A DNA stretch of 64,000 nucleotides. Source: Nocardioides lianchengensis (lineage in GTDB: Bacteria > Actinomycetota > Actinomycetes > Propionibacteriales > Nocardioidaceae). A program made the position numbers and the translations under genes. The stretch lies in NCBI RefSeq assembly GCF_900101465.1, contig NZ_FMZM01000004.1, positions 173,790 through 237,789 on the forward strand, written 5' to 3'. Of this stretch, positions 39,600 to 50,472 are shown in pieces (the first letter of the stretch is position 1; every line of letters begins with the position of its first letter). The notes under the pieces are model-generated. The model was given only the letters and a program-made list of their open reading frames with translations. It was not told the origin of the DNA and made no database searches.

Positions 39600-41216
39600 A
39601 TGGACGACCAGGTGCTCACCACGACCCTGTTCCTCGCCGTCGTCGCCCTGACGGTCGGCATCACGTTCTGGGCCAGCCGGCAGAGCTCGGGCACGGCCGA
39701 CTTCTACGCTGGCGGCCGCTCGTTCTCCGGCGTCCAGAACGGCCTCGCGATCGGCGGCGACTACATGTCGGCCGCCTCGTTCCTCGGCATCTCGGGCGCC
39801 ATCGCGCTCAGCGGGTACGACGGCTTCCTGTACTCCATCGGCTTCCTGGTGGCCTGGCTGGTCGCCCTGCTCCTGGTCGCCGAGATGCTGCGCAACTCCG
39901 GGCGCTACACGATGGCCGACCAGCTGGCCTACCGGATGCGGCAGCGGCCGGTGCGGATGGCGGCGGCCAGCTCGACGGTGATCGTGTCGATCTTCTACCT
40001 GCTCGCCCAGATGGTCGGCGCGGGCGCGCTGGTCACCCTGCTGCTCGGCGTCGACGACCAGGCCGTCAAGAACCTGACCATCGTGGCCGTCGGCGCGCTG
40101 ATGGTCTTCTACGTCACCGTCGGCGGCATGAAGGGCACCACCTGGGTGCAGATCGTGAAGGCCGTGCTGCTGATGAGCGGCTCCGCGCTGATCGTGGTGC
40201 TGGTCCTCATCAAGTTCAACTTCAACATCTCCGACCTGCTCGGCTCCGCCGCGAACAACTCGGGTGCGGGCTCGGCGTTCCTCGAACCCGGCCTGAAGTA
40301 CGGCGCCACGATGACCAGCAAGATCGACTTCCTCAGCCTCGGCATCGCCCTGGTCCTCGGTACGGCGGGTCTGCCGCACATCCTGATCCGCTTCTACACG
40401 GTCCCGACCTCCCGCGACGCGCGGAAGTCGGTGCTGTGGGCGATCGGCCTGATCGGCGTCTTCTACCTCTTCACCCTGGTCCTCGGCTTCGGCGCGGCGG
40501 CCCTGCTCGACACCAGCACGCTCGACGCGGCCGGCAACCTGGCCTCGCCGAAACTGGCCGAGGAGGTCGGCGGCGGTGCCGGCTCGACCGGCGGCGCGAT
40601 CCTGCTCGCCCTGATCGCGGCGGTGGCCTTCGCGACCATCCTCGCGGTGGTGGCCGGACTGGTGCTGACGTCCTCGGCGTCGGTGGCCCACGACATCTAC
40701 AACAACGTCGTGAAGAAGGGCCAGGCCACCGAGCAGCAGGAGATCCGGATGACCCGGATCGCCGCCGCCGCCATCGGCGCGATCGCCATCCTGCTCGCCA
40801 TCCCGGCCCAGAACCTCAACATCGCGTTCCTGGTCGCCCTGGCCTTCGCGGTCGCGGCCTCGGCCAACCTGCCGGCGATCGTCTACAACATGTTCTGGCG
40901 CCGCTTCAACACCCGTGGCGCGGTGTGGAGCATCTACGGCGGCCTGATCTCCTCGGTCGGCCTGGTGATCTTCTCGCCGATCGTCTCCGGCAAGGGCGAG
41001 GACCCCACCGGCAAGAACCTGTCCCTGCTGCCCACCAGCATCGACATCTCCTGGTTCCCGCTGGAGAACCCGGGCATCGTCTCCATCCCGCTCGGCTTCT
41101 TCTTCGGCTGGCTGGGCTCGGTGACCTCCCGCGAGCCCGAGGCCGAGGAGCGCTACAACGAGCTCGAGGTCCGCGCCCTCACCGGCGCGGGCGCCGAGCA
41201 GGCCGTCCAGCATTAG
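39600..41216 (+). CDS. actP: Cation/acetate symporter
   Basis: This encodes 538 residues, the usual ActP length, with about 13-14 helices. GTADFYAGGRSFSGVQNGLAIGGDYMSAASFLGISGAIAL is the SSS signature in ActP form, followed by GTAGLPHILIRFYTVPTSRDARKSV. It imports acetate and other short monocarboxylates with Na+ or H+. It sits directly upstream of acetyl-CoA synthetase, which supports acetate as substrate. The TAG stop is followed three bases later by repeat family B. Confidence 0.93.
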   Translation: MDDQVLTTTLFLAVVALTVGITFWASRQSSGTADFYAGGRSFSGVQNGLAIGGDYMSAASFLGISGAIALSGYDGFLYSIGFLVAWLVALLLVAEMLRNSGRYTMADQLAYRMRQRPVRMAAASSTVIVSIFYLLAQMVGAGALVTLLLGVDDQAVKNLTIVAVGALMVFYVTVGGMKGTTWVQIVKAVLLMSGSALIVVLVLIKFNFNISDLLGSAANNSGAGSAFLEPGLKYGATMTSKIDFLSLGIALVLGTAGLPHILIRFYTVPTSRDARKSVLWAIGLIGVFYLFTLVLGFGAAALLDTSTLDAAGNLASPKLAEEVGGGAGSTGGAILLALIAAVAFATILAVVAGLVLTSSASVAHDIYNNVVKKGQATEQQEIRMTRIAAAAIGAIAILLAIPAQNLNIAFLVALAFAVAASANLPAIVYNMFWRRFNTRGAVWSIYGGLISSVGLVIFSPIVSGKGEDPTGKNLSLLPTSIDISWFPLENPGIVSIPLGFFFGWLGSVTSREPEAEERYNELEVRALTGAGAEQAVQH

Positions 41217-41218
41217 CA

Positions 41219-41463
41219 ACTCGTTGGTCGAGTGGCCAGGCCAACGCGGCGGGTCTCGATACGCCACCTCGTTCCTCGGCGGCTACTCGACCAACGAGAC
41301 CTCAGACCATTGGACGACTCCAACGAGACCTCAGACCGTTGGACGACTCCAACGAGACCTCAGATCGTTGGTCGAGTAGCGAGCGCCAGCGAGCGTATCG
41401 AGACCCGCTGCAGGGGGTCTCGATACGCCCGCTCGTTCCTCGCGGACTACTCGACCAACGAGG
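41219..41463. repeat. Repeat family B cluster with three 29-bp tandem units
   Basis: Arms TTGGTCGAGT...GGGTCTCGATACG and their inverses occur several times (41220, 41366, 41414-41463). In the middle AACGAGACCTCAGA recurs at 41293, 41322 and 41351, a 29-bp period. The cluster fills most of the 298-bp gap between actP and acs and can fold into long hairpins, so it may act as a terminator or attenuate readthrough. Confidence 0.85.
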
Positions 41464-41472
41464 TGCCCCTAA

Positions 41473-41488
41473 TGTGGCGGGTGCCACC
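41473..41488. promoter_or_regulatory. Possible Crp-family operator upstream of acs
   Basis: TGTGGCGGGTGCCACC is a palindromic GTG-N8-CAC site matching the Crp consensus at 7 of 10 positions. It overlaps a possible TAATGT -10 element and lies 27 bp before the acs start. Confidence 0.38.
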
Positions 41489-41514
41489 CTTCGACGCGAT
41501 AACAGGAGTACGAC

Positions 41515-43482
<1,968 letters not shown>

Positions 43483-43493
43483 CTCCCCCGATC

Positions 43494-43525
43494 GCCGAGT
43501 CGGCGCGAGTTCGCGCCGACTCGGC
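43494..43525 (+). terminator. Terminator after acsA
   Basis: A perfect 14-bp stem (43494-43507 with 43512-43525) and AGTT loop lies 11 bp beyond the acsA stop. Confidence 0.75.
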
Positions 43526-43610
43526 GGGCCGGGCGCTCGCGGATAGGGTGGGGCGTGGTGCGCCGGGAAGTCTGGTCGGCAGTCCTGTCGCCGACCCCTC
43601 GAAGGGCCCC

Positions 43611-44933
43611 ATGTCCCAGCACCGCTCCCCCCGCCTGTTCTCCCGCGGCACGTTCCTCGAGAGCTCGCGGATCGCCGCGGTGCTGCGCGCCGAGACGACC
43701 GGCGGCTTCCTGCTCATCGCCGGCGCCCTCATCGCGATCGTCTGGGCGAACACGCCCTGGGCGCCGTCGTACGCCGACCTTCGCGACCTCCGGATCGGCC
43801 CCGAGTCGCTGCACCTCGACCTGTCGCTGGGCACCTGGGCGGCGGACGGGCTGCTGGCGATCTTCTTCTTCGTCGCCGGACTCGAGCTGAAGCGGGAGTT
43901 CGTCGCCGGCGACCTGCGCGATCCGCGGCGGGCCGCTCTGCCGGTCGCGGCGGCGGTCGGCGGCATGGCTGCGCCTGCGATCGTCTACGTGCTGTGGAAC
44001 CTCGGCGCCGACGGCGACCTGACCGGGTGGGCGATCCCGACGGCCACCGACATCGCGTTCGCGGTGGCCATCCTCGCGGTCATCAGCACGCACCTGCCGT
44101 CCGGCCTGCGGACCTTCCTGCTGACGCTGGCGGTCGTCGACGACCTGCTGGCCATCACCATCATCGCGATCTTCTACACCGACGAGCTGCGGCCGTCGTA
44201 CCTCCTGCTGGCGCTGGTGCCGATCGCGCTGTTCGCGGCGCTGGTCCAGCGGCGGATCCGCTCCGGGTGGCTGCTCGTGCCGCTCGCGGTGGTCGCGTGG
44301 GCGCTGGTCCACGAGTCGGGGGTGCACGCGACAGTTGCCGGCGTCCTGCTCGGGTTCACGGTGCCGGTGCTGCGCAGCGAGGCCGCTGGCGGACCGGACG
44401 CCGGTCCCGGGCTGGCCGAGCACCTGGAGCACCTGGTGCGACCGATCTCGGCGGGAGTCGCCGTCCCCGTGTTCGCGTTCTTCGCGGCCGGGGTGGACGT
44501 CGGGGGCCTCTCGGGGCTGACCGACGCGCTGACCGACCCGATCGCGCTCGGCATCGTCACCGGGCTGGTGGTCGGCAAGACGGTCGGCATCGCCGGATCG
44601 ACCTGGCTGCTGGCGACCTTCACCCGCGCGGACCTCGACGACGAGCTGTCGTGGGTCGACGTGGTCGGGATGGCGATGCTCGCGGGCATCGGGTTCACCG
44701 TGTCGCTGCTGATCGGCGAGCTGGCCTTCGGGACCGGCACGCCGCAGGACGACCACGTCAAGGTCGGGGTCCTGGTCGGCTCGCTGGTGGCGACCCTGCT
44801 GGCCGCGGCGGTGCTGCGCAGCCGCAACCGCGTCTATCGGCGCCTCTGCGAGGAGGAGGGGATCGACGCGGACGGCGATGGGGTACCCGACGTCTACCAA
44901 CGCGACCACCGACCCGGTCCCACGGGCTTGTAG
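43611..44933 (+). CDS. nhaA: Na+/H+ antiporter NhaA
   Basis: This encodes 440 residues with about 12 helices. [31 protein letters not shown] and AVVDDLLAI (the paired Asp that bind Na+/H+) are diagnostic. It exports Na+ in exchange for H+ and helps pH and salt balance; Na+ entering with the symporters would be one source. ATG 43611 is the first start giving the conserved N-terminus. TAGGGT at 43544 may be the -10 box, giving a leader of about 55 nt. The last 20 residues ([14 protein letters not shown]) look like a calcium-binding thrombospondin-3 type motif, which is unusual for NhaA. Confidence 0.94.
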   Translation: MSQHRSPRLFSRGTFLESSRIAAVLRAETTGGFLLIAGALIAIVWANTPWAPSYADLRDLRIGPESLHLDLSLGTWAADGLLAIFFFVAGLELKREFVAGDLRDPRRAALPVAAAVGGMAAPAIVYVLWNLGADGDLTGWAIPTATDIAFAVAILAVISTHLPSGLRTFLLTLAVVDDLLAITIIAIFYTDELRPSYLLLALVPIALFAALVQRRIRSGWLLVPLAVVAWALVHESGVHATVAGVLLGFTVPVLRSEAAGGPDAGPGLAEHLEHLVRPISAGVAVPVFAFFAAGVDVGGLSGLTDALTDPIALGIVTGLVVGKTVGIAGSTWLLATFTRADLDDELSWVDVVGMAMLAGIGFTVSLLIGELAFGTGTPQDDHVKVGVLVGSLVATLLAAAVLRSRNRVYRRLCEEEGIDADGDGVPDVYQRDHRPGPTGL

Positions 44934-44975
44934 GGTCTGCACACCGCATCCCGCTCGCCCTCAGGAGAGGTCCGC

Positions 44976-45389
44976 ATGGCCACCGAACCCGTCCCGGCAC
45001 CCCGCAAGGACGACCCGACGATCGGCAAGCTCGTCGCCGACGCCAGCCGCGACATCTCGACCCTGATCTCCAAGGAGATCGAGCTCGCCAAGTCCGAGCT
45101 GAAGGTGAGCGTGAAGGCCGGCGGGATCGGCATCGCGATGTTCGCCGCGGCCGGGTTCGTCGCCGTGCTGGCGGTCATCATGCTCTCGGTGGCGATCGCC
45201 TACTTCATCCACTGGAACGGCAGCGGGCTGAGCCTGCACTGGGCGTTCCTGATCGTCTTCGGCCTCTACCTCGGCATCGCCGGGCTGCTGGTCTTCGTCG
45301 GCATCAAGAAGGTCAAGCAGGTCGGCCCGCCCGAGAAGGCCATCGAGCAGGGCCGCGAGATCCCGAAGGCGTTCAAGGGCCAGTCGTGA
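44976..45389 (+). CDS. Phage-holin-like membrane protein (Actinobacterial Holin-X/DUF1469)
   Basis: This encodes 137 residues. PTIGKLVADASRDISTLISKEIELAKSELKVSVK is the amphipathic helical N-terminus of this family, followed by two membrane helices and a charged tail. Despite the name, such proteins are chromosomal and of unknown function; the M. tuberculosis gene at the same place is Rv3669. AGGAGAGG precedes ATG 44976. Its 3' end overlaps the convergent phosphoesterase gene by 17 bp. Confidence 0.85.
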   Translation: MATEPVPAPRKDDPTIGKLVADASRDISTLISKEIELAKSELKVSVKAGGIGIAMFAAAGFVAVLAVIMLSVAIAYFIHWNGSGLSLHWAFLIVFGLYLGIAGLLVFVGIKKVKQVGPPEKAIEQGREIPKAFKGQS

Positions 45390-46236
45390 CGTCGCCGGTG
45401 ACCGGGTCGTAGACGTAGACCTGCTCACCGGCCCGCTGGTCGCGGGCGTGCAGCACGTGGCAGACCGGTGACGCCGGGCCGTCCAGGTCGATGACCGAGG
45501 CGCCGGCACCGAGCACCGCCCGCACGAGCGGTGGCGGGGCGGTCAGGTCGATCCGGGTGACCACCCCGGGCGTGACCCACACCGGGACGTCGCCGAGCGT
45601 CCCGCTCAGCTGGTGGTGGAAGTGCCCGCACAGGACGGCGTGCACGTCCCTCCCGGCCAGGACGGCGGCCAGCCGCTCCGGCTGCTGCAGCGCCACCGCC
45701 GCCATCGTCGGCACCCCGGGCACGTGGATCGGTGGGTGGTGCAGGGCGACCACCGTGCCACCGGGAGCGGGCGCCGCCAGGACGTCGTCCACCCAGGTCA
45801 GCTGGTCGTCGTCGAGCTGCCCGTGCACGGAGCCCGGGACCAGGCTGTCGAGGGTGACCACGCGCAGCCCGTCGACCTCGCTCACCGCGGCGCAGCCAGG
45901 ACCGCTCCTCGCGGCGAGGTCCCGCCCGTCGGGGCTGAGGTGACCCGACCCGAGCGCGGCGGTGAAGGCGGTCCGGTCGTCGTGGTTGCCGGTCGTGTAG
46001 ACGTGGGGCACGCCGCGCTCGGCGGCGAACGCGCCCACCCGCTCACGGACCACGGAGCACCCGGCCTCCGACCCGTCGTCGGCGACGTCGCCGGTCACCA
46101 GGACCAGGTCGATGCCGGCCACGTCGCGCAGGTCGGCCAGCAGGCCGTCGAGGGCCCGGAGCGCGTCCACGCCGTCCTCGTCGGGGCCCGTGGCGCTGAC
46201 GTGGGTGTCGGACAGGTGCAGGATCCGGTGGCCCAT
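45373..46236 (-). CDS. Calcineurin-like metallophosphoesterase (CpdA-like)
   Basis: This encodes 287 residues. The di-metal motifs are complete: LHLSDTHV (DxH), VLVTGDVADDG (GD), YTTGNHDD (GNHD), ALHHPPIH and LCGHFHHQ (GHxH). The closest known type is cyclic nucleotide phosphodiesterase CpdA/Rv0805-like, but the substrate cannot be fixed from sequence. If it cleaves cAMP it would act on the Crp regulon nearby. ATG 46236 follows the marP stop by 8 bp. Confidence 0.87.
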   Translation of the reverse strand: MGHRILHLSDTHVSATGPDEDGVDALRALDGLLADLRDVAGIDLVLVTGDVADDGSEAGCSVVRERVGAFAAERGVPHVYTTGNHDDRTAFTAALGSGHLSPDGRDLAARSGPGCAAVSEVDGLRVVTLDSLVPGSVHGQLDDDQLTWVDDVLAAPAPGGTVVALHHPPIHVPGVPTMAAVALQQPERLAAVLAGRDVHAVLCGHFHHQLSGTLGDVPVWVTPGVVTRIDLTAPPPLVRAVLGAGASVIDLDGPASPVCHVLHARDQRAGEQVYVYDPVTGDVTTGP

Positions 46237-46244
46237 CGCCCTGC

Positions 46245-47420
46245 CTACCCGGCGCACTCCCCGGTCGAGACCTCGCTGCTGCGCGTGATGCCCTCGGCGG
46301 CCGTGTCGGCGACCTGGGCGGCGGTCAGGGCGTAGCCGGTGTCCTCGTCGGTCACCGACGCGGCGAAGACCACGCCGACGACGTCGCCGTCGCGCGCGAC
46401 GATCGGACCGCCGGAGTTGCCGGGGCGGACCAGGCCGCGCAGCGAGAAGACCTCGCGGATGACCGAGCCCTTGCCGTAGATGTCGGGCGAGCGGAGCCGC
46501 TGCTCGGCGCGGATCCGGCCGGCCTGGGCGTCGTACGGGCCGTCCTGGGGGTAGCCCAGGATGACGACCGGGTCCTGCGGCTCGGCGGTCTCGTCGAGGT
46601 CGAGCGGGGTGCGGCCCTCGGCGTCGAGCTGGAGCACGGCGAGGTCGAGCTGGGGGTCGTAGAGGACGACGGTCGCGGGCACCGAGTCCTCGCCGAGCAG
46701 CACCTCGGGCTCGTCGACGCCGGCGACCACGTGGGCGTTGGTGAGCAGGCGGTCCTCGGCGTACAGGAAGCCGGTGCCCTCGACGCCGCGCCCGCAGCGG
46801 TTGCTGGCGCGGACCTTCAACACGCTCTCCTGGGCGACCCGCACGCGGCGACGCTCGAGGAGCTTGTTGTCGCCCGGCGCGACCTCGACGATCCGCTCGG
46901 GGGCGAACGGCTCGAGGTAGCGCGGGAAGAAGCTGGTGCCGACGACGTCGTTGAAGGCGTTGAGGACGTTGGGCGCCGAGCGGGGCAGCACGCCGTTGAC
47001 CTTGGCCAGCACCGTCGACTCGCGGACCAGCGGGGTGACCTCGCCGATCCGGCTGCCGGAGACCGCGACGCCGAGCGCCCAGGCGACCAGCAGGACGGCG
47101 GCCGCGCTCAGCAGGGCGCCGCCGATCGCGTCGAGGGCGCGGATCGGCTGCCAGGTGATCTTGTTGCGGATCTTGGCGCCGGCGAACTGGAAGAGCGCCT
47201 GGCCCAGGGAGGCGGCCAGGATGACGATGAACAGCGCTCCGAGCGAGACCCACATCGACGGGGAGGCGTCACCCAGCGCGACCGGGGCCAGCCAGACGCC
47301 GAACAGACCGCCCAGCAGCAGGCCCGCGGTCGCGAACGCGCCCGTGATGAAGCCCTGCCAGTAGCCCGACAGCGCGTAGGCGACGACGAGCGCGACGAGC
47401 AGCCAGTCCAGCAGGTTCAC
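46245..47420 (-). CDS. marP: MarP-like membrane serine protease
   Basis: This encodes 391 residues, like M. tuberculosis MarP (Rv3671c), the periplasmic protease needed for acid resistance. Four N-terminal membrane helices (CvpA-like domain, residues about 1-130) precede a trypsin-like domain with TNAHVV (His), LDLAVLQLD (Asp) and PGNSGGPI (Ser). The cysteines NRCGRG and GECAG could form the regulatory disulfide known in MarP. GTG 47420 overlaps the Nudix stop by 4 bp and gives the conserved NLLDWLLVALVVAYALSGYWQG start. Confidence 0.92.
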   Translation of the reverse strand: MNLLDWLLVALVVAYALSGYWQGFITGAFATAGLLLGGLFGVWLAPVALGDASPSMWVSLGALFIVILAASLGQALFQFAGAKIRNKITWQPIRALDAIGGALLSAAAVLLVAWALGVAVSGSRIGEVTPLVRESTVLAKVNGVLPRSAPNVLNAFNDVVGTSFFPRYLEPFAPERIVEVAPGDNKLLERRRVRVAQESVLKVRASNRCGRGVEGTGFLYAEDRLLTNAHVVAGVDEPEVLLGEDSVPATVVLYDPQLDLAVLQLDAEGRTPLDLDETAEPQDPVVILGYPQDGPYDAQAGRIRAEQRLRSPDIYGKGSVIREVFSLRGLVRPGNSGGPIVARDGDVVGVVFAASVTDEDTGYALTAAQVADTAAEGITRSSEVSTGECAG

Positions 47421-48166
47421 CCCGGCTCCTCGTCCTCGTTCTCGTCGTGCGGGTCGTCGTGCTCGATGTCCAGCATCCCGGCCCGGGCGTTGCGCTGCGT
47501 GCGCGAGTCGCCGGCCAGCATGTACGACGGGAGGTCGCGGACGCGCGCATCGTCCCACGGCCGGGACCACCCGAGGTAGTCGAACAGGCGCGCGATGATC
47601 CCGCCCGTGAAACCCCACAGGATGACGTCCTTGTCTGGACCGATGAGGAAGCCCGGACTGGTGTAGCCGTTGGGGTGACGGACGGTGATCCGGTGCTCGG
47701 GATCGACCAGCTCGCTGATCGGCGCGTGGTGGATCGCGTGCACCTCGGCCCGGCTGACCACCGACGCACCGCCCGGCTCGCGCCACCAGCCGAGCACCGG
47801 GGTGACCGCGAAGTTGCTCGGCGGCAGCCACAGCTCGGGCAGGAACCCGAAGACCTCCACCGAGGACGGCGCCACGCCGACCTCCTCCTCGGCCTCGCGC
47901 AGCGCCGCGTCGACGACGCCCTCGCCCGGGTCGAGCGAGCCGCCGGGGAAGGACACCTGGCCGGGGTGGGACCGCATGTCGTGGGCGCGCTCGGTGAGCA
48001 GCAGCTCGCCGCCGGACGGGCCCTCGCTGAACAGCATCAGCACCGCGCCGAGCCGGGCGCCGGCGCCCTCGGGCGGGACGAACCGGGTGAGGTCGGAGGC
48101 CTCGATGCGCTCGGCCGCCGCGCGGACCGGGACCAGCCAGTCGGGCAGGACCACCGGCGCGGTCAC
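47417..48166 (-). CDS. Nudix hydrolase, CoA pyrophosphatase-like
   Basis: This encodes 249 residues. The Nudix box GGSLDPGEGVVDAALREAEEEVG is intact, with the upstream HPGQVSFPGG extension typical of CoA diphosphatases (NudL/CoAse group; Rv3672c at the same place in M. tuberculosis). It probably hydrolyses CoA or related dinucleotides in the cytoplasm. The GTG at 48166 overlaps the tlpA-like stop by 4 bp. Confidence 0.88.
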   Translation of the reverse strand: MTAPVVLPDWLVPVRAAAERIEASDLTRFVPPEGAGARLGAVLMLFSEGPSGGELLLTERAHDMRSHPGQVSFPGGSLDPGEGVVDAALREAEEEVGVAPSSVEVFGFLPELWLPPSNFAVTPVLGWWREPGGASVVSRAEVHAIHHAPISELVDPEHRITVRHPNGYTSPGFLIGPDKDVILWGFTGGIIARLFDYLGWSRPWDDARVRDLPSYMLAGDSRTQRNARAGMLDIEHDDPHDENEDEEPG

Positions 48167-48774
48167 AGGGTGATCCCCAGATGCTCCTCGACCAGCGCCG
48201 TCAGCTCGGCGACGGAGTCGATCCCGCCGGCCGACATCTCGACCGTGCCGTCCTCGCGGAGGAACGCGAAGGTCGGGTAGCCGCGGGGGCGCAGGCCGGT
48301 GCCCTGGACGTCGTTGCCGGGGTCGGCCAGCTGGGGGTACGTCGCGCCGGTGGTCCGGGCCAGCTCCAGGGCCTGCGCGGGGAACAGGTCGTTGGTGATG
48401 CCCACGACCGGGACGCGGTCGCCGTACTGCTCGTGGAACGCCTGGATGGCCGGCATCTCGTGGCGGCAGGGGCCGCAGGCGGCGTACCAGAAGTTGAGGA
48501 CCAGAGGTCCACGCAGCGTGGCGAGGTCGACGTCGGGGCCACCGCCGAGGCAGGCGAGGGTGAGGTCGGGGAGGCCTCCGACGTCCCCGTCGCCAGGCAC
48601 GTCGCCGGGCGCGCAGTCCTCGACCCCGATCTCGGCCTTCAGCTCACGCAGCTCGGGGGTGTCGACGTCGACGCGCGAGGGCCGGGCGCCGCCGATGGTC
48701 GGGTCCTCGGCATCGGGCGCGCAGCCGCTCGCGAGGAGCAGCAGCACGGCCGCCGCTCCGAGGGCCTTCCTCAT
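48163..48774 (-). CDS. TlpA-family thiol:disulfide lipoprotein
   Basis: This encodes 203 residues. A lipoprotein signal ([17 protein letters not shown], lipobox ASGC) anchors it outside the membrane. A thioredoxin fold follows with the redox motif CGPC in [14 protein letters not shown] and cis-Pro in GYPTFAFL. It likely reduces or isomerises disulfides in exported proteins, maybe MarP. Its ATG overlaps the nth stop by 4 bp. Confidence 0.9.
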   Translation of the reverse strand: MRKALGAAAVLLLLASGCAPDAEDPTIGGARPSRVDVDTPELRELKAEIGVEDCAPGDVPGDGDVGGLPDLTLACLGGGPDVDLATLRGPLVLNFWYAACGPCRHEMPAIQAFHEQYGDRVPVVGITNDLFPAQALELARTTGATYPQLADPGNDVQGTGLRPRGYPTFAFLREDGTVEMSAGGIDSVAELTALVEEHLGITL

Positions 48775-49490
48775 GCGCGACCCTCGGTCTTCACCAGCTT
48801 GGCGGCGGCCTCCGGGTCGGTCGGCCCGGCCCCGAACGACGGACACCACTGGGCGACCGGGCACGCGCCGCAGGCCGGCTTCTGGCTGTGGCAGCGACGC
48901 CGGCCGTGCCAGATCAGGTGGTGGCTGAGCATCGTCCAGTCCCGCTTCGGGAAGAGCGCGCCGACCGCGTGCTCGACCTTCACCGGATCGGTCTCCTCGG
49001 TCCAGCCGAGCCGTCGGGCCAGGCGCCCGAAGTGGGTGTCGACGGTGATGCCGGGGACGTCGAAGGCGTTGCCGAGCACGACGTTGGCGGTCTTGCGGCC
49101 GACGCCGGGCAGCTTCACCAGGTCGACCAGCCGGCCGGGCACCTCGCCGCCGTGGTCCTCGACCAGCGCGGCGCTGAGGCGCAGCAGCGACTCGGTCTTG
49201 GCCCGGAAGAACCCGAGCGGCCCGACGATGCCCTCCAGGGTCGCCCGGTCGGCCGCGGCCATCGCCTTCGCGTCCGGGTAGGCGGCGAACAGGGTCGGGC
49301 GAACGGCGTTGACGCGCTTGTCAGTCGTCTGGGCCGACAGCACCGTCACGACGAGGAGCTGGAACGGGTCGTCGAAGTCCAGCTCGCAGCGCGCGTCGGG
49401 GTAGGTCTCGGCCAGCACCCGGTCGACCTTGCGGGCTCGGCGGACCAGGCTGGTGTCGGGCTTGGTCGCGGTCACCGGGGTCACAGGCAC
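48771..49490 (-). CDS. nth: Endonuclease III
   Basis: This encodes 239 residues. [17 protein letters not shown], helix-hairpin-helix [17 protein letters not shown] with the catalytic Lys, TVDTHFGRL with the catalytic Asp, and the [4Fe-4S] set C-x6-C-x2-C-x5-C ([17 protein letters not shown]) are all present. It removes oxidised pyrimidines from DNA in base excision repair. Several in-frame GTGs (49490, 49484, 49475) could start it; the outermost is used. It is divergent from crp. Confidence 0.95.
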   Translation of the reverse strand: MPVTPVTATKPDTSLVRRARKVDRVLAETYPDARCELDFDDPFQLLVVTVLSAQTTDKRVNAVRPTLFAAYPDAKAMAAADRATLEGIVGPLGFFRAKTESLLRLSAALVEDHGGEVPGRLVDLVKLPGVGRKTANVVLGNAFDVPGITVDTHFGRLARRLGWTEETDPVKVEHAVGALFPKRDWTMLSHHLIWHGRRRCHSQKPACGACPVAQWCPSFGAGPTDPEAAAKLVKTEGRA

Positions 49491-49561
49491 GGATTCAGGG
49501 TACGGCGGGGCACCGACAGCGCGGCCGTCGTACCCGCGACTCGCGGGGGTCCGGTGTCGCC

Positions 49562-49577
49562 TGTGAGATACCCCACT
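49562..49577. promoter_or_regulatory. Candidate Crp operator in the crp promoter
   Basis: TGTGAGATACCCCACT matches TGTGA-N6-TCACA at 8 of 10 positions. It lies directly upstream of TAGGAT (49581-49586), a possible -10 box, where binding would overlap the polymerase site and suggest autorepression. Confidence 0.4.
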
Positions 49578-49643
49578 GGCTAGGATCACGACGGAATGCC
49601 TTTGCGCAGGTGAGGGCGGACATCCGGTCAACCAGGAGGACCC

Positions 49644-50321
49644 GTGGACAACGACGTACTGCGTCAGGCGCCGCTGTTCAGCGCCCTCGACGACGAGGCC
49701 GCGACGGCGCTGCGCGCGTCGATGGCCGAGAACCGGCTGCGCCGCGGCGACGTGCTCTTCCACGAGGGCGACTCGGGCGACAAGCTCTACATCGTCCTCG
49801 ACGGCAAGGTGAAGCTCGGCCGTACGTCGTCCGACGGCCGCGAGAACCTGCTCGCCATCCTCGGCCCCGGCCAGATGTTCGGCGAGCTGTCGCTCTTCGA
49901 CCCGGGCCCGCGCTCGGCCACGGTCACCGCCGTCACCGACGCCGCGTTCGCGTCCCTTTCCCACGAGGACCTGCTGCGCTGGCTCGAGGGCCGCCCGGTC
50001 GTCGCCCGCGGCCTGCTCGCCCAGCTCGCCGGCCGGCTCCGCAAGGCCAACGACGTCGTCGCCGACCTGGTCTTCTCCGACGTGCCCGGCCGCGTCGCCA
50101 AGGCGCTGCTCGACCTCGCCGACCGCTTCGGCCGCACCGCCGACGACGGCGTGCACGTCCACCACGACCTCACCCAGGAGGAGCTGGCCCAGCTGGTCGG
50201 CGCCTCCCGCGAGACCGTCAACAAGGCGCTCGCCGACTTCGCCTCGCGCGGCTGGCTGCGGCTGGAGCCGCGCTCGGTCGTGATCATGGACGTCGAGCGG
50301 CTGGCCCGGCGGGCCCGCTGA
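49644..50321 (+). CDS. crp: cAMP receptor protein, Crp/Fnr-family regulator
   Basis: This encodes 225 residues. The cyclic-nucleotide-binding domain has the phosphate-binding cassette [16 protein letters not shown], with Glu, Arg and Ser in place for cAMP. The C-terminal winged helix is [30 protein letters not shown]. It is the orthologue of Rv3676/GlxR by sequence and by position next to nth. As a global regulator it should bind TGTGA-N6-TCACA; five such palindromes occur in gaps of this window. GTG 49644 has AGGAGG six bases upstream. Confidence 0.94.
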   Translation: MDNDVLRQAPLFSALDDEAATALRASMAENRLRRGDVLFHEGDSGDKLYIVLDGKVKLGRTSSDGRENLLAILGPGQMFGELSLFDPGPRSATVTAVTDAAFASLSHEDLLRWLEGRPVVARGLLAQLAGRLRKANDVVADLVFSDVPGRVAKALLDLADRFGRTADDGVHVHHDLTQEELAQLVGASRETVNKALADFASRGWLRLEPRSVVIMDVERLARRAR

Positions 50322-50324
50322 CAC

Positions 50325-50383
50325 TTCCCCGGTTCACCGGGGAACTAGGACGTTCCCGGGCGTTACTTCGCCCAGGAACGTCC
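50325..50383 (+). terminator. Double hairpin terminator after crp
   Basis: An 8-bp perfect stem (50325-50332 with 50337-50344) and a 15-bp stem with one mismatch (50348-50362 with 50369-50383) follow the crp stop. Confidence 0.75.
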
Positions 50384-50472
50384 GGATTCGGCTGAGAAGG
50401 TCGGAGAAAGTCGGCCCGACCGACCCCCCGGACACCCCCTGCCCGGCGTAGGAGGGGGTGAGAGGGGGTCGG

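Noticed and set aside
41290-41366. Three 29-bp units like short CRISPR repeats
   Set aside because: Units are contiguous without spacers and embedded in family B hairpins.
44976-45389. Holin-like gene as evidence for a prophage
   Set aside because: It belongs to a chromosomal actinobacterial family, and no phage genes are nearby.
45373-47253. Possible fusion of the phosphoesterase to a long N-terminal extension
   Set aside because: The extension is the marP gene in another frame; MGHRILHLSDTH is the natural start.
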